64,000 nt of DNA from Phoenix dactylifera (taxonomy: Eukaryota; Streptophyta; Magnoliopsida; Arecales; Arecaceae). The position numbers and the translations under genes are program-made. Below are positions 25,001 to 33,259 of the stretch, piece by piece. The notes below the pieces were generated by a model, which saw nothing but the letters and a program-made list of their open reading frames with translations, made no database searches and had not been told where the DNA came from. The stretch is taken from positions 33,900,125-33,964,124 of the forward strand of contig NC_052392.1 of the NCBI RefSeq assembly GCF_009389715.1, given 5' to 3'. How positions within the stretch are numbered: the first letter of the stretch is position 1; the number at the start of each line of letters is the position of its first letter.

Positions 25001-28000
25001 CTGGATGACATAAAGCCGTTCAAGAGCAAGCCAAACATCTCGTGCATGTGGCAATCCAATGACATGAACCATGATCACATCGGATATGTGTTAGAGATCA
25101 ACCCTACGCTTGCGGAATATATAGAATAGTAGGAGAAAGAAGAACACAGCAAAGAACAATAGCAAATGCACAAGACACTCAAGTTTATGTGGTTCAGAGT
25201 CCCTTGCTCCTACGTCCACAGCCGCACAGATCAATATTTCACTATATGATCAAAGGAAGTTACAGAGATTCAAGAGAAGAGAACAAACTCTTTTTCATAG
25301 CAAATAATCTCTCTCAAGACGAGCAACACGTCGTCTTCCTGATGCACACCAAGGATCTCCTTTTGAAATCTCTCGTTAATGAGTTCTAGGGTTTCTCTAG
25401 ATTGCCACACACTTCTCGTGTCCCTCAAGAAGTCTATATATATCTCCCAATCTCTTACTTTGATTAGGGCACCAAAAAACCTTGGCTTGGACCCGGTTCA
25501 TAACTCAGCCTTACGTAAAAAACGTGCTCGAGTCGACTCCTGTAAATCTGCGAGTCGACTCGGCAACAGTCCACAGAAAATGCCTCTCTGTCTACCTGTG
25601 GGAGTCGACTCCTGGAGTTCTCGAGTCGACTCCAACACTGGGGAGTCGACTCCTATGGATCTAGAGTCGACTCCAAAAAACTGTGCCAAGTCTGCCTGCG
25701 TGCCAGAGTCGACTCCAAGTCTGCTGGAGTCAACTCCGGACCTTGCTGAAGGTTTTTTCTTTGCTGATTCAACTCTGAATCTTCTCGAACTCTTTCTGGA
25801 TTGTCTTCCCTTGATCCTCCACCACCATAGTGCACATAGGGGTCTTGAAAAAAGGGAATGGATCAGGCTCCACAACCCAACAACTCTCCCACTTGGAGAC
25901 TGATACATCCAGTCATGCATCTATCTGAAAAATAAACAAACTTCCATATCTTGATCAGTATTCTCTGTACGGCACCTCCATTCAACTATCTTTGGAGGCC
26001 AATTGAGGCCATGCATCGCCTCAATTTCTCTGTAGTGACTGTCTTAGTCAACATATCAGCTGAATTCTTTGCTCCTTGAATCTTCTCAAGTAACAAACTG
26101 CCATCTTCTAGCAACTTCCTGATGAAGTGATATCTCAGCTGTATATGCTTCGTTCTCGCATGAAACATTGGGTTCTTAGCTAAGTGAATAGCACTCTGAC
26201 TGTCGCAGAATAGTACACTACAGTTCTGCTCTCTACCTAGCTCTTTCAGAAGGTTCTGCAGCCAAATCATCTCCTTGCTGGCTTCTGTAATGGCAACATA
26301 TTCTGCCTCAGTTGTCGAAAGAGCAACGATCTTTTGCAGCTGTGAGAACCAGCTCACTGTTGTCCCGCCTATGGTATAAACATACCCTGTGGTGCTTCTT
26401 CTAGTGTCAGTATCACCTCCTAGGTCTGCATCCACAAAACCTTGTAGTGTTTGACTGCCTTTTCTATAACACAAGCCTACATTTCTGGTACCTTTCAAAT
26501 ATCTTAGGATCCACTTGACAGCCTCCCAATGTTGTCTACCCGGATTGGCCATGTATCTGCTCACAGCTCCTACTGCATGTGCAATGTCGGGTCTCGTGCA
26601 TATCATAGCATACATCAAGCTGCCTACGGCCGAAGCATATGGTACCCTTGACATCTTCTTCAGCTCCTCATCATCCTTGGGTGATTGCTCTTTTGAAAGT
26701 TTGAAGTGGCTCGCCAAAGGTGTCTTCACAGGATCTGCATTTGTCATATTGAATCTATTCAACACCTTATCAATGTAGTTAGCTTGAGAAAGCTTCAGTG
26801 TTCCATCCACCTTATCCTTTTCAATCCTCAGCCCAAGCATCTGTTTTGCTGCACCCATGTCTTTCATTGTAAACTCCTTTGATAGCTCTTTCTTCCATCC
26901 TTCAATCTCTTGTAGGTTCGGTCCGGCTATCAACATGTCGTCAACATACAAGAGTAAGATGATAAAACTGCCATCAAGTATCTTGAGATAACAGCAATGA
27001 TCTTCTTGACATCTTGCAAAACCATTGTTGATCATGAATCCGTCGAACCTTTTGTACCACAATCTCGGGGCTTGTTTTAAACCATACAAACTTTTCTTCA
27101 GCTTGCATATAATGTTTTCCTTGCCAGGAACTGCAAAGCCGATAGGTTGCTGCATGTAGATGTCTTCATCAATCTCTCCATGGAGAAATACAGTTGTAAC
27201 ATCCAACTGTTCCAAATACAGATTTTCTGCTGCGACAATACTCAGAATCACTCTGATTGTTGAATATTTGACTACCGGAGAGAAAATCTCAGTGTAGTCG
27301 ATACCTTCCTTCTGTTGGAAGCCTTTCACAACTAATCTTGCTTTGTACCTCTTGCTGCCATCATTTTCCTCTTTAACATTGTAGACCCACTTGTTCTGTA
27401 AAGCCTTCTTACCTTCTGGTAGTGAACTAAGCTCCCAAGTTTGATTTCTATCCAAGGACTTCATCTCGTCCTTCATGGCTAACTCCCACTTCACCGAATC
27501 TTCGCTTTTCATGGCTTTTTCATAACACTCGGGTTCACCTCCATCTGTCAATAGCAGATAATGTAAAGAGGATGAATATCTATCCGGTTGTCTGGAGATT
27601 CTTGTAGATCTTCTCAGCTGCGGTATACTTGGTTGAGGTTGTGCCACAATAGTTTCTGAATTTTCAGGATTTTTCTGAACTCTTTTGGCAACGTCTTCTT
27701 CTGTAATCTCTTGCAACTCAACTTGCTGATTTTTTTTGCTTTGCTCCCCTGCACTCTCAAGATCTGAAGTATTCTTGCCCTTATAGAGAACTCGCTCATT
27801 GAATATTACATCCTTGCTTCTGATGACCTTCTTGTTCTGCGCATCCCAGAACTTGTAACCAAAATCATCTGACCATATCCAATGAAAAAATACTTTTTGG
27901 ACTTTGCATCTAGCTTGTCTCTTTTCTCTGCATTGATGTGCACAAATGAGACACACCCAAAGACCCTCAAGTGTGACAAATTTACTACTTTTCCTGTCCA

Positions 28001-31000
28001 CTCTTCTTCAGGCAATTTGCAATCTAGGGGAACCGACGGGCCTCTGTTTATCAGATACGCTGCGGTGTTGACTGCCTCAGCCCAAAACATCTTGGACAAA
28101 CCAGCATGGATCCTCATACTATTGGCTCTCTCGTTCAGGGTTCTGTTCATTCGCTCAGCCACCCCATTTTGCTGCGGTGTGCTCGGTATTGTCTTCTCCA
28201 TTCGGATTCCATTCACTGCGCAGAATTTCTTGAACTCACTACTGTCATACTCACCGCCATTGTCAGACCTTAGTCGTTTTATCTTTGCATCAGATTCATT
28301 CTCCACCAGACTTTTCCATTTCTTAAAGGTGACAAATACCTCTAATTTGTGCTTCATGAAATAAATCCAAACCTTTCTGGTAGAGTCATCGATGAACGTG
28401 ACATAATAGTATGAGCCTCCAAGAGATGCAACCGGCGAAGGCCCCCACACGTCTGTGTGTACAAGCTCTAGCTTTTCTGTCTTCGGTGTTCTTCCACCAT
28501 TTGAGAAACTGACCCTTTTCTGCTTCCCAAATATACAATCTTCATAGAGACCTACATCAATAGTTTTTAGATCTGCTAGCTTGTTCTTCTTCACCATCAT
28601 CTTCATACCTTTCTCACTCATATGTCCGAGTCTGCGATGTCAAAGAGAACTATCTGCACCTGTCTCTGCTAATGCCACCGTATCCTTGGTGTCATTGGTC
28701 ATGCAGAGTGTCCCCAACTTGTTCCCACATGCTATCACCATAGCTCCTTTGGTGATTTTCCATGAACCACCTACGAAGGTAGTAACATACCCTTCGCTGT
28801 CAAGCTGCCCAATAGAAATCAAGTTTCTCTTCAAGCCTGGAACATGCCTCACATTCTTCAATTTCCACACTGACTGATTCAACATCCTGATATGAACTTC
28901 ACCTTTCCCCACAATATTTAAAGACTTATCATCAGCGAGATAAACCTTTCCGAAGTCTCCTGCAGTGTAATTCAGCATACACTCCTTCCATGAGGTAGAA
29001 TGAAACGAAGCTCCAGAGTCTAGTATCCACGATTCCATAGGACTGTCCACGCTGAGAATCAAAGCATCGTTGGCTTCATCTGTGGTTGCATTCACGGACT
29101 CCTCGTTTTGCACCTTGCTTGGATTCTTCTTTCTGAGCCAACAATTCTTCCTCGTGTGGCCCTTCTTGCCACAATGCCAGCAGCCATCACCTTTCGATCT
29201 AGACTTGCTCCTCCTCTTAGACTTCGATCTGCCACGATTTTCACTGCGCTGCACAGTTCTTCCTCTGCCTTCAGATGTGTTCAGGACCGAACCAGAGTTC
29301 ACACCAGACTCTCTCCTTCTGATATCTTCGCTGAGTATCAGATTTCGGACCTCCTCAAACTTTAGTTTGTTTGAGCCGCAGGAACTGGTTACAGCTGTCA
29401 CCGTTGCACCCCAACTTTCTGGCAAGGAGGATAGAAGAATTAGAGCACGAACTTCATCCTCAAAACTGATTTCTACCGAGCTCAATTGGATTGAACTCAT
29501 TGATGTGATCCGTAACTGAAAAACCTTCACTCATCTTCAGATTGAATAAACGGCGCATTAGGTACACCTTGTTGGAGGCCGAGGGTTTTTCGTACATATT
29601 CGACAGTGCTTTCAGCAAACCTGCTGATGTCTTCTCTTCCAAAACGTTGAACGCAACGTTTCTAGCCAACATCAAGCGAACAACTCCCAGAGCCTGACGA
29701 TCCATTAAATCCCAGTCGGCATGTGACATGTCTTTCGGTTTCACACCTTCAAGAGGTAGATGAAGGTTCTTTTGATATAAATAATCTTCGATCTACATCT
29801 TCCAGAAACCAAAATCTTTGCCGTCAAATCTGTCAATCTTGACCTTGCCTTCTTCAGCCGCCATTGCTCCCACTTTTTCCTTTGAACCAGAAAGCTCTGA
29901 TACCAGTTGTTAGAGATCAACCCTACGCTTGCGGAATATATAGAATAGTAGGAGAAAGAAGAACACAGCAAAGAACAATAGCAAATGCACAAGACACTCA
30001 AGTTTATGTGGTTTGGAGTCCCTTGCTCCTACGTCCACAGCCGCACAGATCAATATTTCACTATATGATCAAAGGAAGTTACAGAGATTCAAGAGAAGAG
30101 AACAAACTCTTTTTCACAGCAAATAATCTCTCTCAAGACGAGCAACACGTCATCTTCCTGATGCACACCAAGGATCTCCTTTTGAAATCTCTCGTTAATG
30201 AGTTCTAGGGTTTCTCTAGATTGCCAAACACTTCTTGTGTCCCTCAAGAAGTCTATATATACCTCCCAATCTCTTACTTTGATTAGGGCACCAAAAAACC
30301 TTGGCTTGGACCCGGTTCATAACTCAGCCTTACGTAAAAAACGTGCTCGAGTCGACTCCCGCAATTCTGCGAGTCGACTCGGCAACAGTCCACAGAAAAT
30401 ACCTCTCTGTCTACCTGTGGGAGTCGACTCCTGGAGTTCTCGAGTCGACTCCAGCACTGGGGAGTCGACTCCTATGGATCTGGAGTCGACTCCAAAAAAC
30501 TGTGCCAAGTCTGCCTGCGTGCCCGAGTCGACTCCAAGTCTGCTGGAGTCGACTCCGGACCTTGCTGAAGGTTTTTTCTTTGTTGATTCAACTCTGAATC
30601 TTCTCGAACTCTTTCCGAATTGTCTTCCCTTGATCCTCCACCACCATAGTGCATATAGGGTCTTGAAAAAAGGAAATGGATCAGGCTCCACAACCCAACA
30701 ATATGTTGTTGAGGAGCCATGCCAGAGCGATTTGATCATAGAGAAGCCATGACTCATAGGCCGGATTAGAGATTGGCTTCTCTATTCTTCCATCATCTGA
30801 AGTTATGACAATCATTGAAGGTGGAGGTATAGGCATCTACAAGATCCCATAGTCGGTTGGCTATTAAGAGAGTTTGAATACGTGCCTTCCAGGTAAAAAA
30901 AGTATCCCTGTTAAGTTGAACAGCAACTAAAAGCAGAGTGGTAGGTATCGACATGGAGTTGGAGGAGGATGCCATAGAGATAGCTAAGGTTGAAAACTCT

Positions 31001-33259
31001 GATACCATATAGAAAAGAAGAATATGTGAGAAAAAAAAATATTATGGAGAACTTTTTCTACCTACCTCATGAGATAGTCATCATGTATATTTATAGTTGA
31101 GAATGTACAAGCGATTATAACTAGGATGATACAAAGATAGAAAGAAATAACAAATGGATCCCAAGGATTAATCCTAAATTTATGCTATTCGAAATTCAAA
31201 ATTCAGAATTCAGAATTCAAAATTCGAAATACAAAATTCAAAATTCCTATAATCATGATCCTTGATATAGGGCTGAGATGAAGATACTGCCAATATCTAT
31301 AATGTGAATATTCTAGATTTTATAGATCAATGGACCTTGACTCCTTTTTTTAAAATGAATAAAGATATGTACCTTCAGTTTAGTGACACTAATATGCAAA
31401 ACAATCAAACGATTTCAAAACATTGAACTTCCAACATTTGTTTCAAAGCATGTGATCAATATTCATTCACATATGCCAAAATGCTCCTGCATCCATCAAC
31501 ACATCTTCAAGAATCTCCGGTTAGACGGATAATTCAGTATAACATTTTGTCAGTGTTAATCCCATTAATAATCTGATTCAAAAACTAACCCCATTAGAAG
31601 GATTTCTGAATCAGCATGCTTGACCATATGTTAAAGAAAGGAGATTGATTCAAAGTGAATCTTTTGAATAAACATTAAATAAAGTTGAATCTAATTTTTA
31701 TTCATCATGCAGGTTAAGGTTGGTCATCATAATAAGTTTGAAGCAGCACTACAGAGTCTCAGGGGGAAGTATACTGATATTTCTCAAGAAGCAGAGGAGA
31801 TCAGAGTACTGAATGCTCATCCCCAGGAATAAATTGATTAATTATGAAGACAATAGTTTATATACGATATGACTGACCTCACATAATTTACACAGGAGTT
31901 CACAAAAAGCCTTCAATCCCTTCCACAGGCCAATATGCTGGACTTGTTTCAGAAGAAATACCTTTACTCTGTCACTGTAAGCATCCCTAAGCTTCAATAT
32001 GCCAGTGATTACTTTTCAACTTCTTGTATCTAACCTCTCCAGAAATAATTTTGTTTGGGCACCAGGTTGGAGTTGGATTGATGGTATTTCAGCAGTTCGG
32101 GGGAGTTAATGCGATTTGCTTTTATGCCAGTGAAATATTTGTTTCTGCAGGTAGTGGCATATATATTTTCCCGAATTTTTCCAAACTATTCATGGAAATC
32201 TCAATTATTGTTCTTTATATCAGGTTTCTCATCAGGGAATACTGGAACTATAGCAATGGTCATTGTTCAGGTCATTGCTTTCAATGCATAATTGAATTTT
32301 GTTTCTTCAAAAAATACCAGTACAAAACGTATGCTGTCCTGCAGATTCCTATGACTACATTAGGCGTTCTCCTTTTGGATAAATCTGGAAGAAGACCAAT
32401 TCTAATGGTATGAAAATTATAAGTTACGTTTTTTAAGTATTTAACAATTTAAGTTACTGTTGGTAACTGCTATTGATTCCAGGTTTCTGCAGCGGGAACG
32501 TGTGTTGGTTGTTTCCTTGTTGCAATGTCGTTCTTATTACAGGTAGATGGATATTATTCATGGACAGTTGTTACGAAGACCTTAACCAACTTATGCTAAT
32601 TTCTTTGTGGTAAAGGAACATGAATGGCCGAAGGAGATAAATACTGCACTGGCTTTGACAGGCATACTGGTATTACTGTAGTAGGATTATCATTAGTTCA
32701 TAAACTTTTTCAATCATGCACGCATCTAAAGTGCTGATCTTAGTTTGTATTATATCTGAGATCAGGTATTCGCGGGATCTTTCTCTTTGGGTATGGGGGG
32801 AATACCATGGGTTATAATGTCTGAGGTAAGTGATCATAATAAAAAAATGAAAAGATAACTGTATAAAGAAGTAACCCAAAAAAAACCCTCTAATTATGTG
32901 GTTAATAATCAAATGATTTTGGATTCAGATATTTCCGATCAATATGAAAGGCTCTGCAGGAAGCCTTGTGACCTTAGTTAATTGGCTTGGTTCCGGGATT
33001 GTCTCATACACTTTCAACTTTCTCATAACTTGGAGCTCAGCAGGTGATGACAGCCTATTACTTGCTAGCTAAATAACATCTTTTGGCTCCAAATTATTTT
33101 TGATAGGAAATTTTAACTTGTACAGGTACTTTCTTCATTTTTGCAAGCATTTGTGGCCTTACTGTTCTGTTTGTGGAAAGGCTAGTACCAGAGACTAAAG
33201 GGAGGACATTAGAAGAGATACAGGCCTCAATGAATTCCTTCTCATCAGATAAGATCTGA
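4060..33259 (+). CDS. ERD6-like sugar transporter, complete, 18 coding exons
   Basis: Exons: 4060-4197, 5835-5897, 9798-9887, 10008-10067, 10274-10339, 10652-10717, 10792-10867, 11737-11801, 31713-31805, 31896-31976, 32066-32150, 32224-32270, 32345-32407, 32483-32542, 32616-32669, 32766-32825, 32929-33043, 33126-33259. They sum to 1416 bp, 471 aa plus TGA, the usual length for an ESL transporter, with compatible phases throughout. Motifs: [11 protein letters not shown] in TM1, loop [64 protein letters not shown]. The acidic N-terminus has EIARPLM, which resembles the dileucine-type tonoplast signal known from ESL proteins (inference). Twelve membrane helices are expected for the family. Intron 8 (11802-31712) is about 19.9 kb because of retrotransposon insertions; its donor (CTG/GTTAGT) and acceptor (ATGCAG) look normal. 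The start is the first ATG of the conserved N-terminal exon. Confidence 0.92.
5574..5752. repeat. 90-bp tandem duplication in intron 1 of the transporter
   Basis: Two nearly identical copies of a 90-base unit, 5574-5663 and 5664-5752. Each itself contains GCTTATATAAATATGAC twice, followed by a TGTAGGCTATGTTGACTAC block and a T-rich end. The second copy stops about 80 bases before exon 2. Confidence 0.85.
5898..7581. other. intron 2, 5' part: no recognisable feature
   Basis: About 1.7 kb of mixed-composition intron. A CT microsatellite lies near 7042-7057. A segment at 6150-6450 is richer in GC than its surroundings and may be old transposon sequence, but nothing in it could be assigned. Confidence 0.4.
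7582..7906 (-). repeat. element D, left (3') LTR
   Basis: 325 bases starting TGTTAAAATATTTGCAG and ending ATGCTAACA. It aligns along its whole length with the right LTR but with clear divergence, so the insertion is not recent. Confidence 0.75.
8005..8260. repeat. degenerate short tandem repeats inside element D
   Basis: Imperfect units of about 20-25 bases built on AGCTCAGAAGCTGATRTRGCAG-like wording recur roughly ten times, with drifting sequence. They lie in the interior of the non-autonomous element between its PPT and the more GC-rich part. Confidence 0.55.
8808..9137 (-). repeat. element D, right (5') LTR
   Basis: 330 bases, TGTTAAAATATTTTGCAG to ATGCTAACA, next to the primer-binding site at 8796-8807. 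It is followed directly by a second stub of PPT-side internal sequence instead of by host DNA. Confidence 0.75.
9176..9797. other. intron 2, 3' part: no recognisable feature
   Basis: AT-rich intron sequence up to exon 3. Nothing in it was recognised. Confidence 0.4.
11428..11636 (+). repeat. GTACC-rich dispersed repeat, locus 2
   Basis: About 200 bases between exons 7 and 8 of the transporter, in the same orientation as loci 1 and 3. It begins AAGGTTCG and ends CGAATCTTG, which are near-complementary, so the whole element can fold back. The 3' block GTACCGAGATGGCGAA is shared with the loci at 46.9 and 63.6 kb. Confidence 0.65.
12035..13017 (+). mobile_element. orphan 5' LTR with primer-binding site (truncated LTR retrotransposon)
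   Basis: The LTR runs 12035-13002 (968 bases) with matching inverted ends TGTTGGG...CCCAACA. A primer-binding site TGGTATCGGAGCC follows three bases later, at 13006-13018, one base off the usual TGGTATCAGAGC. A TATA-like ATATAAAAAGG lies near 12197. A short internal stretch follows, with an ATG at 13037, and then continuity is lost near a 15-base G run at 13160-13174. I found no partner LTR or polyprotein, so this is a truncated element and not a solo LTR. Confidence 0.65.
13018..14049. other. intron 8 between orphan LTR and element A: repeat-derived DNA
   Basis: It holds the poly-G tract (13160-13174) and two related blocks of about 120 bases (near 13365-13490 and 13660-13785). Both carry wording like CACTRARTAGAT, then GGGCYAARRAAC, AATACA and TTTTTGGGYGAG; they look like two diverged copies of one repeat. 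No coding region was recognised. Confidence 0.45.
14050..14431 (+). repeat. element A, 5' LTR
   Basis: 382 bases. TATA-like GCTATAAATAGCC lies near 14233-14245. Compared with the 3' LTR it has about 22 extra bases near its start, where ATTTAATTA wording is repeated. Confidence 0.9.
14433..14444 (+). other. element A primer-binding site
   Basis: TGGTATCAGAGC, complementary to the 3' end of initiator tRNA-Met, one base after the LTR. Confidence 0.9.
14640..15290. other. GC-rich low-complexity insert in the leader of element A
   Basis: About 650 bases of strongly GC-rich sequence inside an otherwise AT-rich element, between primer-binding site and gag. Open frames exist on both strands, but they are Ala/Gly/Pro/Arg-rich translations of GC-rich DNA and match no family I know. 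It could be a captured piece of host gene or an old UTR expansion. It is followed at 15341-15505 by two diverged copies of an 89-base unit. Confidence 0.5.
16439..19883 (+). pseudogene. element A gag-pol polyprotein, broken
   Basis: A copia polyprotein in several frames. Gag-like segment 16439-16681. Protease with the WIDSGAT active site near 16770-16795. GAG-pre-integrase and integrase on 16981-18159, with the HHCC zinc region (WHRRLGY...CLDC), DICGPF, the catalytic DDYSRYG context, and [15 protein letters not shown] begins near 18451 ([20 protein letters not shown]) and continues after a break near 18711 with [10 protein letters not shown]. RNase H occupies about 19480-19860 ([19 protein letters not shown]). 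Breaks: gag and protease lie in different frames, a stop follows integrase at 18157, and there is a stop plus frame change at 18709-18720. In this state it is not expected to make a working polyprotein. Confidence 0.9.
20291..20391 (+). repeat. duplicated polypurine tract / LTR start in element A
   Basis: CAATATGGTCCAAGTGGGAG, then AATGTT and GGATCCCGT, occurs at 20291-20325 and again at 20357-20391. Only the second copy leads into the full 3' LTR; the first has one extra A and then diverges. Confidence 0.8.
20379..20738 (+). repeat. element A, 3' LTR
   Basis: 360 bases, TGTTGGATCCCG to TTCCATCA, followed by the CAGAA target-site copy. Confidence 0.9.
20974..21246 (-). repeat. element B, left (3') LTR
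   Basis: 273 bases. It contains an AATTCAAAATTCAGAATTC-type short tandem array near 21150-21182 that is longer in the other LTR. Confidence 0.82.
21780..25086 (-). pseudogene. element B gag-pol remnants, left of insertion C
   Basis: Read from right to left on the - strand: gag continues from the C insertion point (25078 to about 24574, including [13 protein letters not shown]), then a damaged CCHC-type knuckle (CQVCNKYGH near 24500), and protease-side sequence at 24356-23985. The GAG-pre-integrase/integrase segment lies at 23925-23737 ([20 protein letters not shown]), with later integrase at 23569-22984. RT starts near 22726 ([14 protein letters not shown]) and RT/RNase H pieces run to 21804 ([15 protein letters not shown]). 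Every domain is split by frameshifts and stops, so it is a clear relic, more decayed than A or C. Confidence 0.85.
25084..25088. other. target-site duplication of element C, left copy
   Basis: ATATG directly before the left LTR of C, matched by ATATG at 30701-30705 directly after its right LTR. Both copies lie in the gag region of element B. Confidence 0.93.
25089..25882 (-). repeat. element C, left (3') LTR
   Basis: 794 bases. On the - strand the order is U3 with the GAGTCGACTC array, then a TATA-like TATATATA (25435-25443 on +), then the R/U5 part. Confidence 0.93.
25530..25736. promoter_or_regulatory. array of eight GAGTCGACTC palindromes in the U3 of element C (left LTR)
   Basis: The perfect 10-base palindrome occurs at 25530, 25552, 25602, 25623, 25643, 25664 and 25706, with a one-mismatch copy (GAGTCAACTC) at 25727; most steps are 20-22 bases or about twice that. 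On the - strand the array lies about 90-290 bases upstream of the TATA-like box. Tnt1 has repeated enhancer boxes in a similar U3 position, so an enhancer role is plausible (inference). Confidence 0.7.
25986..29864 (-). pseudogene. element C gag-pol polyprotein, lightly broken
   Basis: Starts at an ATG on the complement of 29864-29862. Gag runs to about 29100 with a [15 protein letters not shown] zinc knuckle; protease has the [10 protein letters not shown] site near 29020; integrase is on 28621-27806 (HVPGLKRNL upstream, [21 protein letters not shown]). RT and RNase H are on 28001-25986 ([27 protein letters not shown]). Lesions seen: an in-frame TAG at 29795-29793 shortly after the start, a frameshift near 29490 in gag, a stop near 28640 just before the HRRLGHMS motif, and a frameshift near 27870 at the end of integrase. 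RT-RNase H is open for 671 codons. Translation into one product is not expected. Confidence 0.92.
29894..29905 (-). other. element C primer-binding site
   Basis: GCTCTGATACCA on +, i.e. TGGTATCAGAGC on -, complementary to initiator tRNA-Met, two bases from the 5' LTR. Confidence 0.92.
29908..30700 (-). repeat. element C, right (5') LTR
   Basis: 793 bases. Its palindrome array (from 30349 to about 30555) has all eight GAGTCGACTC copies perfect; the eighth is the copy that has decayed in the other LTR. Confidence 0.93.
30793..31008 (-). pseudogene. element B gag N-terminus, right of insertion C
   Basis: A 71-codon frame beginning at the 5' LTR/primer-binding site of B, with a typical copia gag start ([19 protein letters not shown]). 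The rest of this gag lies on the far side of element C at 25086, which shows the gene was split by that insertion. Confidence 0.8.
31008..31295 (-). repeat. element B, right (5') LTR
   Basis: 288 bases. It matches 20974-21246 along its length but with many substitutions and small indels, notably in the AATTCAAAATTC array. Confidence 0.82.
31296..31712. other. end of intron 8: no recognisable feature
   Basis: AT-rich intron sequence between the right LTR of element B and exon 9. Only the acceptor ATGCAG at 31707-31712 is interpretable. Confidence 0.5.

Larger units (their letters stand above)
25089..30700 (-). mobile_element. element C: Tork/Tnt1-like copia retrotransposon nested in B
   Basis: LTRs 25089-25882 and 29908-30700 (794 and 793 bases), TG...CA, flanked by the ATATG duplication. 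The primer-binding site (GCTCTGATACCA on +, 29894-29905) is beside the right LTR and the polypurine tract (ACTCTCCCACTTGG on +, from 25883) is beside the left, so it is read on -. The polyprotein resembles the Tnt1-94 type. By eye the two LTRs differ at about 20 of 793 positions (2.5 percent) plus one indel, making it the youngest element here, consistent with its nested position. Confidence 0.95.
20974..31295 (-). mobile_element. element B: older Ty1/copia retrotransposon, interrupted by element C
   Basis: Its LTRs are 20974-21246 (3' LTR in its own orientation) and 31008-31295 (5' LTR). A primer-binding site (ACTCTGATACCA on +, 30996-31007) touches the right LTR and a polypurine tract (CCCCCCGCAAGC on +, from 21247) touches the left one. 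The LTRs read TA...TA instead of TG...CA (TATAG...CAATA on +), a rarer but known end type. Without the 5.6-kb insertion C the element is about 4.7 kb, normal for copia. It is in antisense orientation inside intron 8. No convincing target-site duplication remains. Confidence 0.88.

Noticed and set aside
25530..25736. CRISPR-like regularly spaced palindromes
   Set aside because: The host is a plant, the unit is only 10 bases, and the array lies inside a retrotransposon LTR and is repeated in its partner LTR.
25379..25920. Long overlapping frames rich in Val-Asp-Ser / Glu-Ser-Thr-Pro on both strands (also at 30198-30757)
   Set aside because: They are translations of the GAGTCGACTC palindrome array within the LTRs of element C; both strands and several frames are open for the same reason.
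27882..28364. 160-codon frame on + opposite element C integrase, and similar + frames at 28581-28877 and 29070-29519
   Set aside because: Antisense shadows of the gag-pol reading frame of element C.
20969..31305. CTATA as target-site duplication of element B
   Set aside because: CTATA occurs near both ends but overlaps the LTR termini themselves, so it would contradict the boundaries set by PBS and PPT; treated as coincidence.
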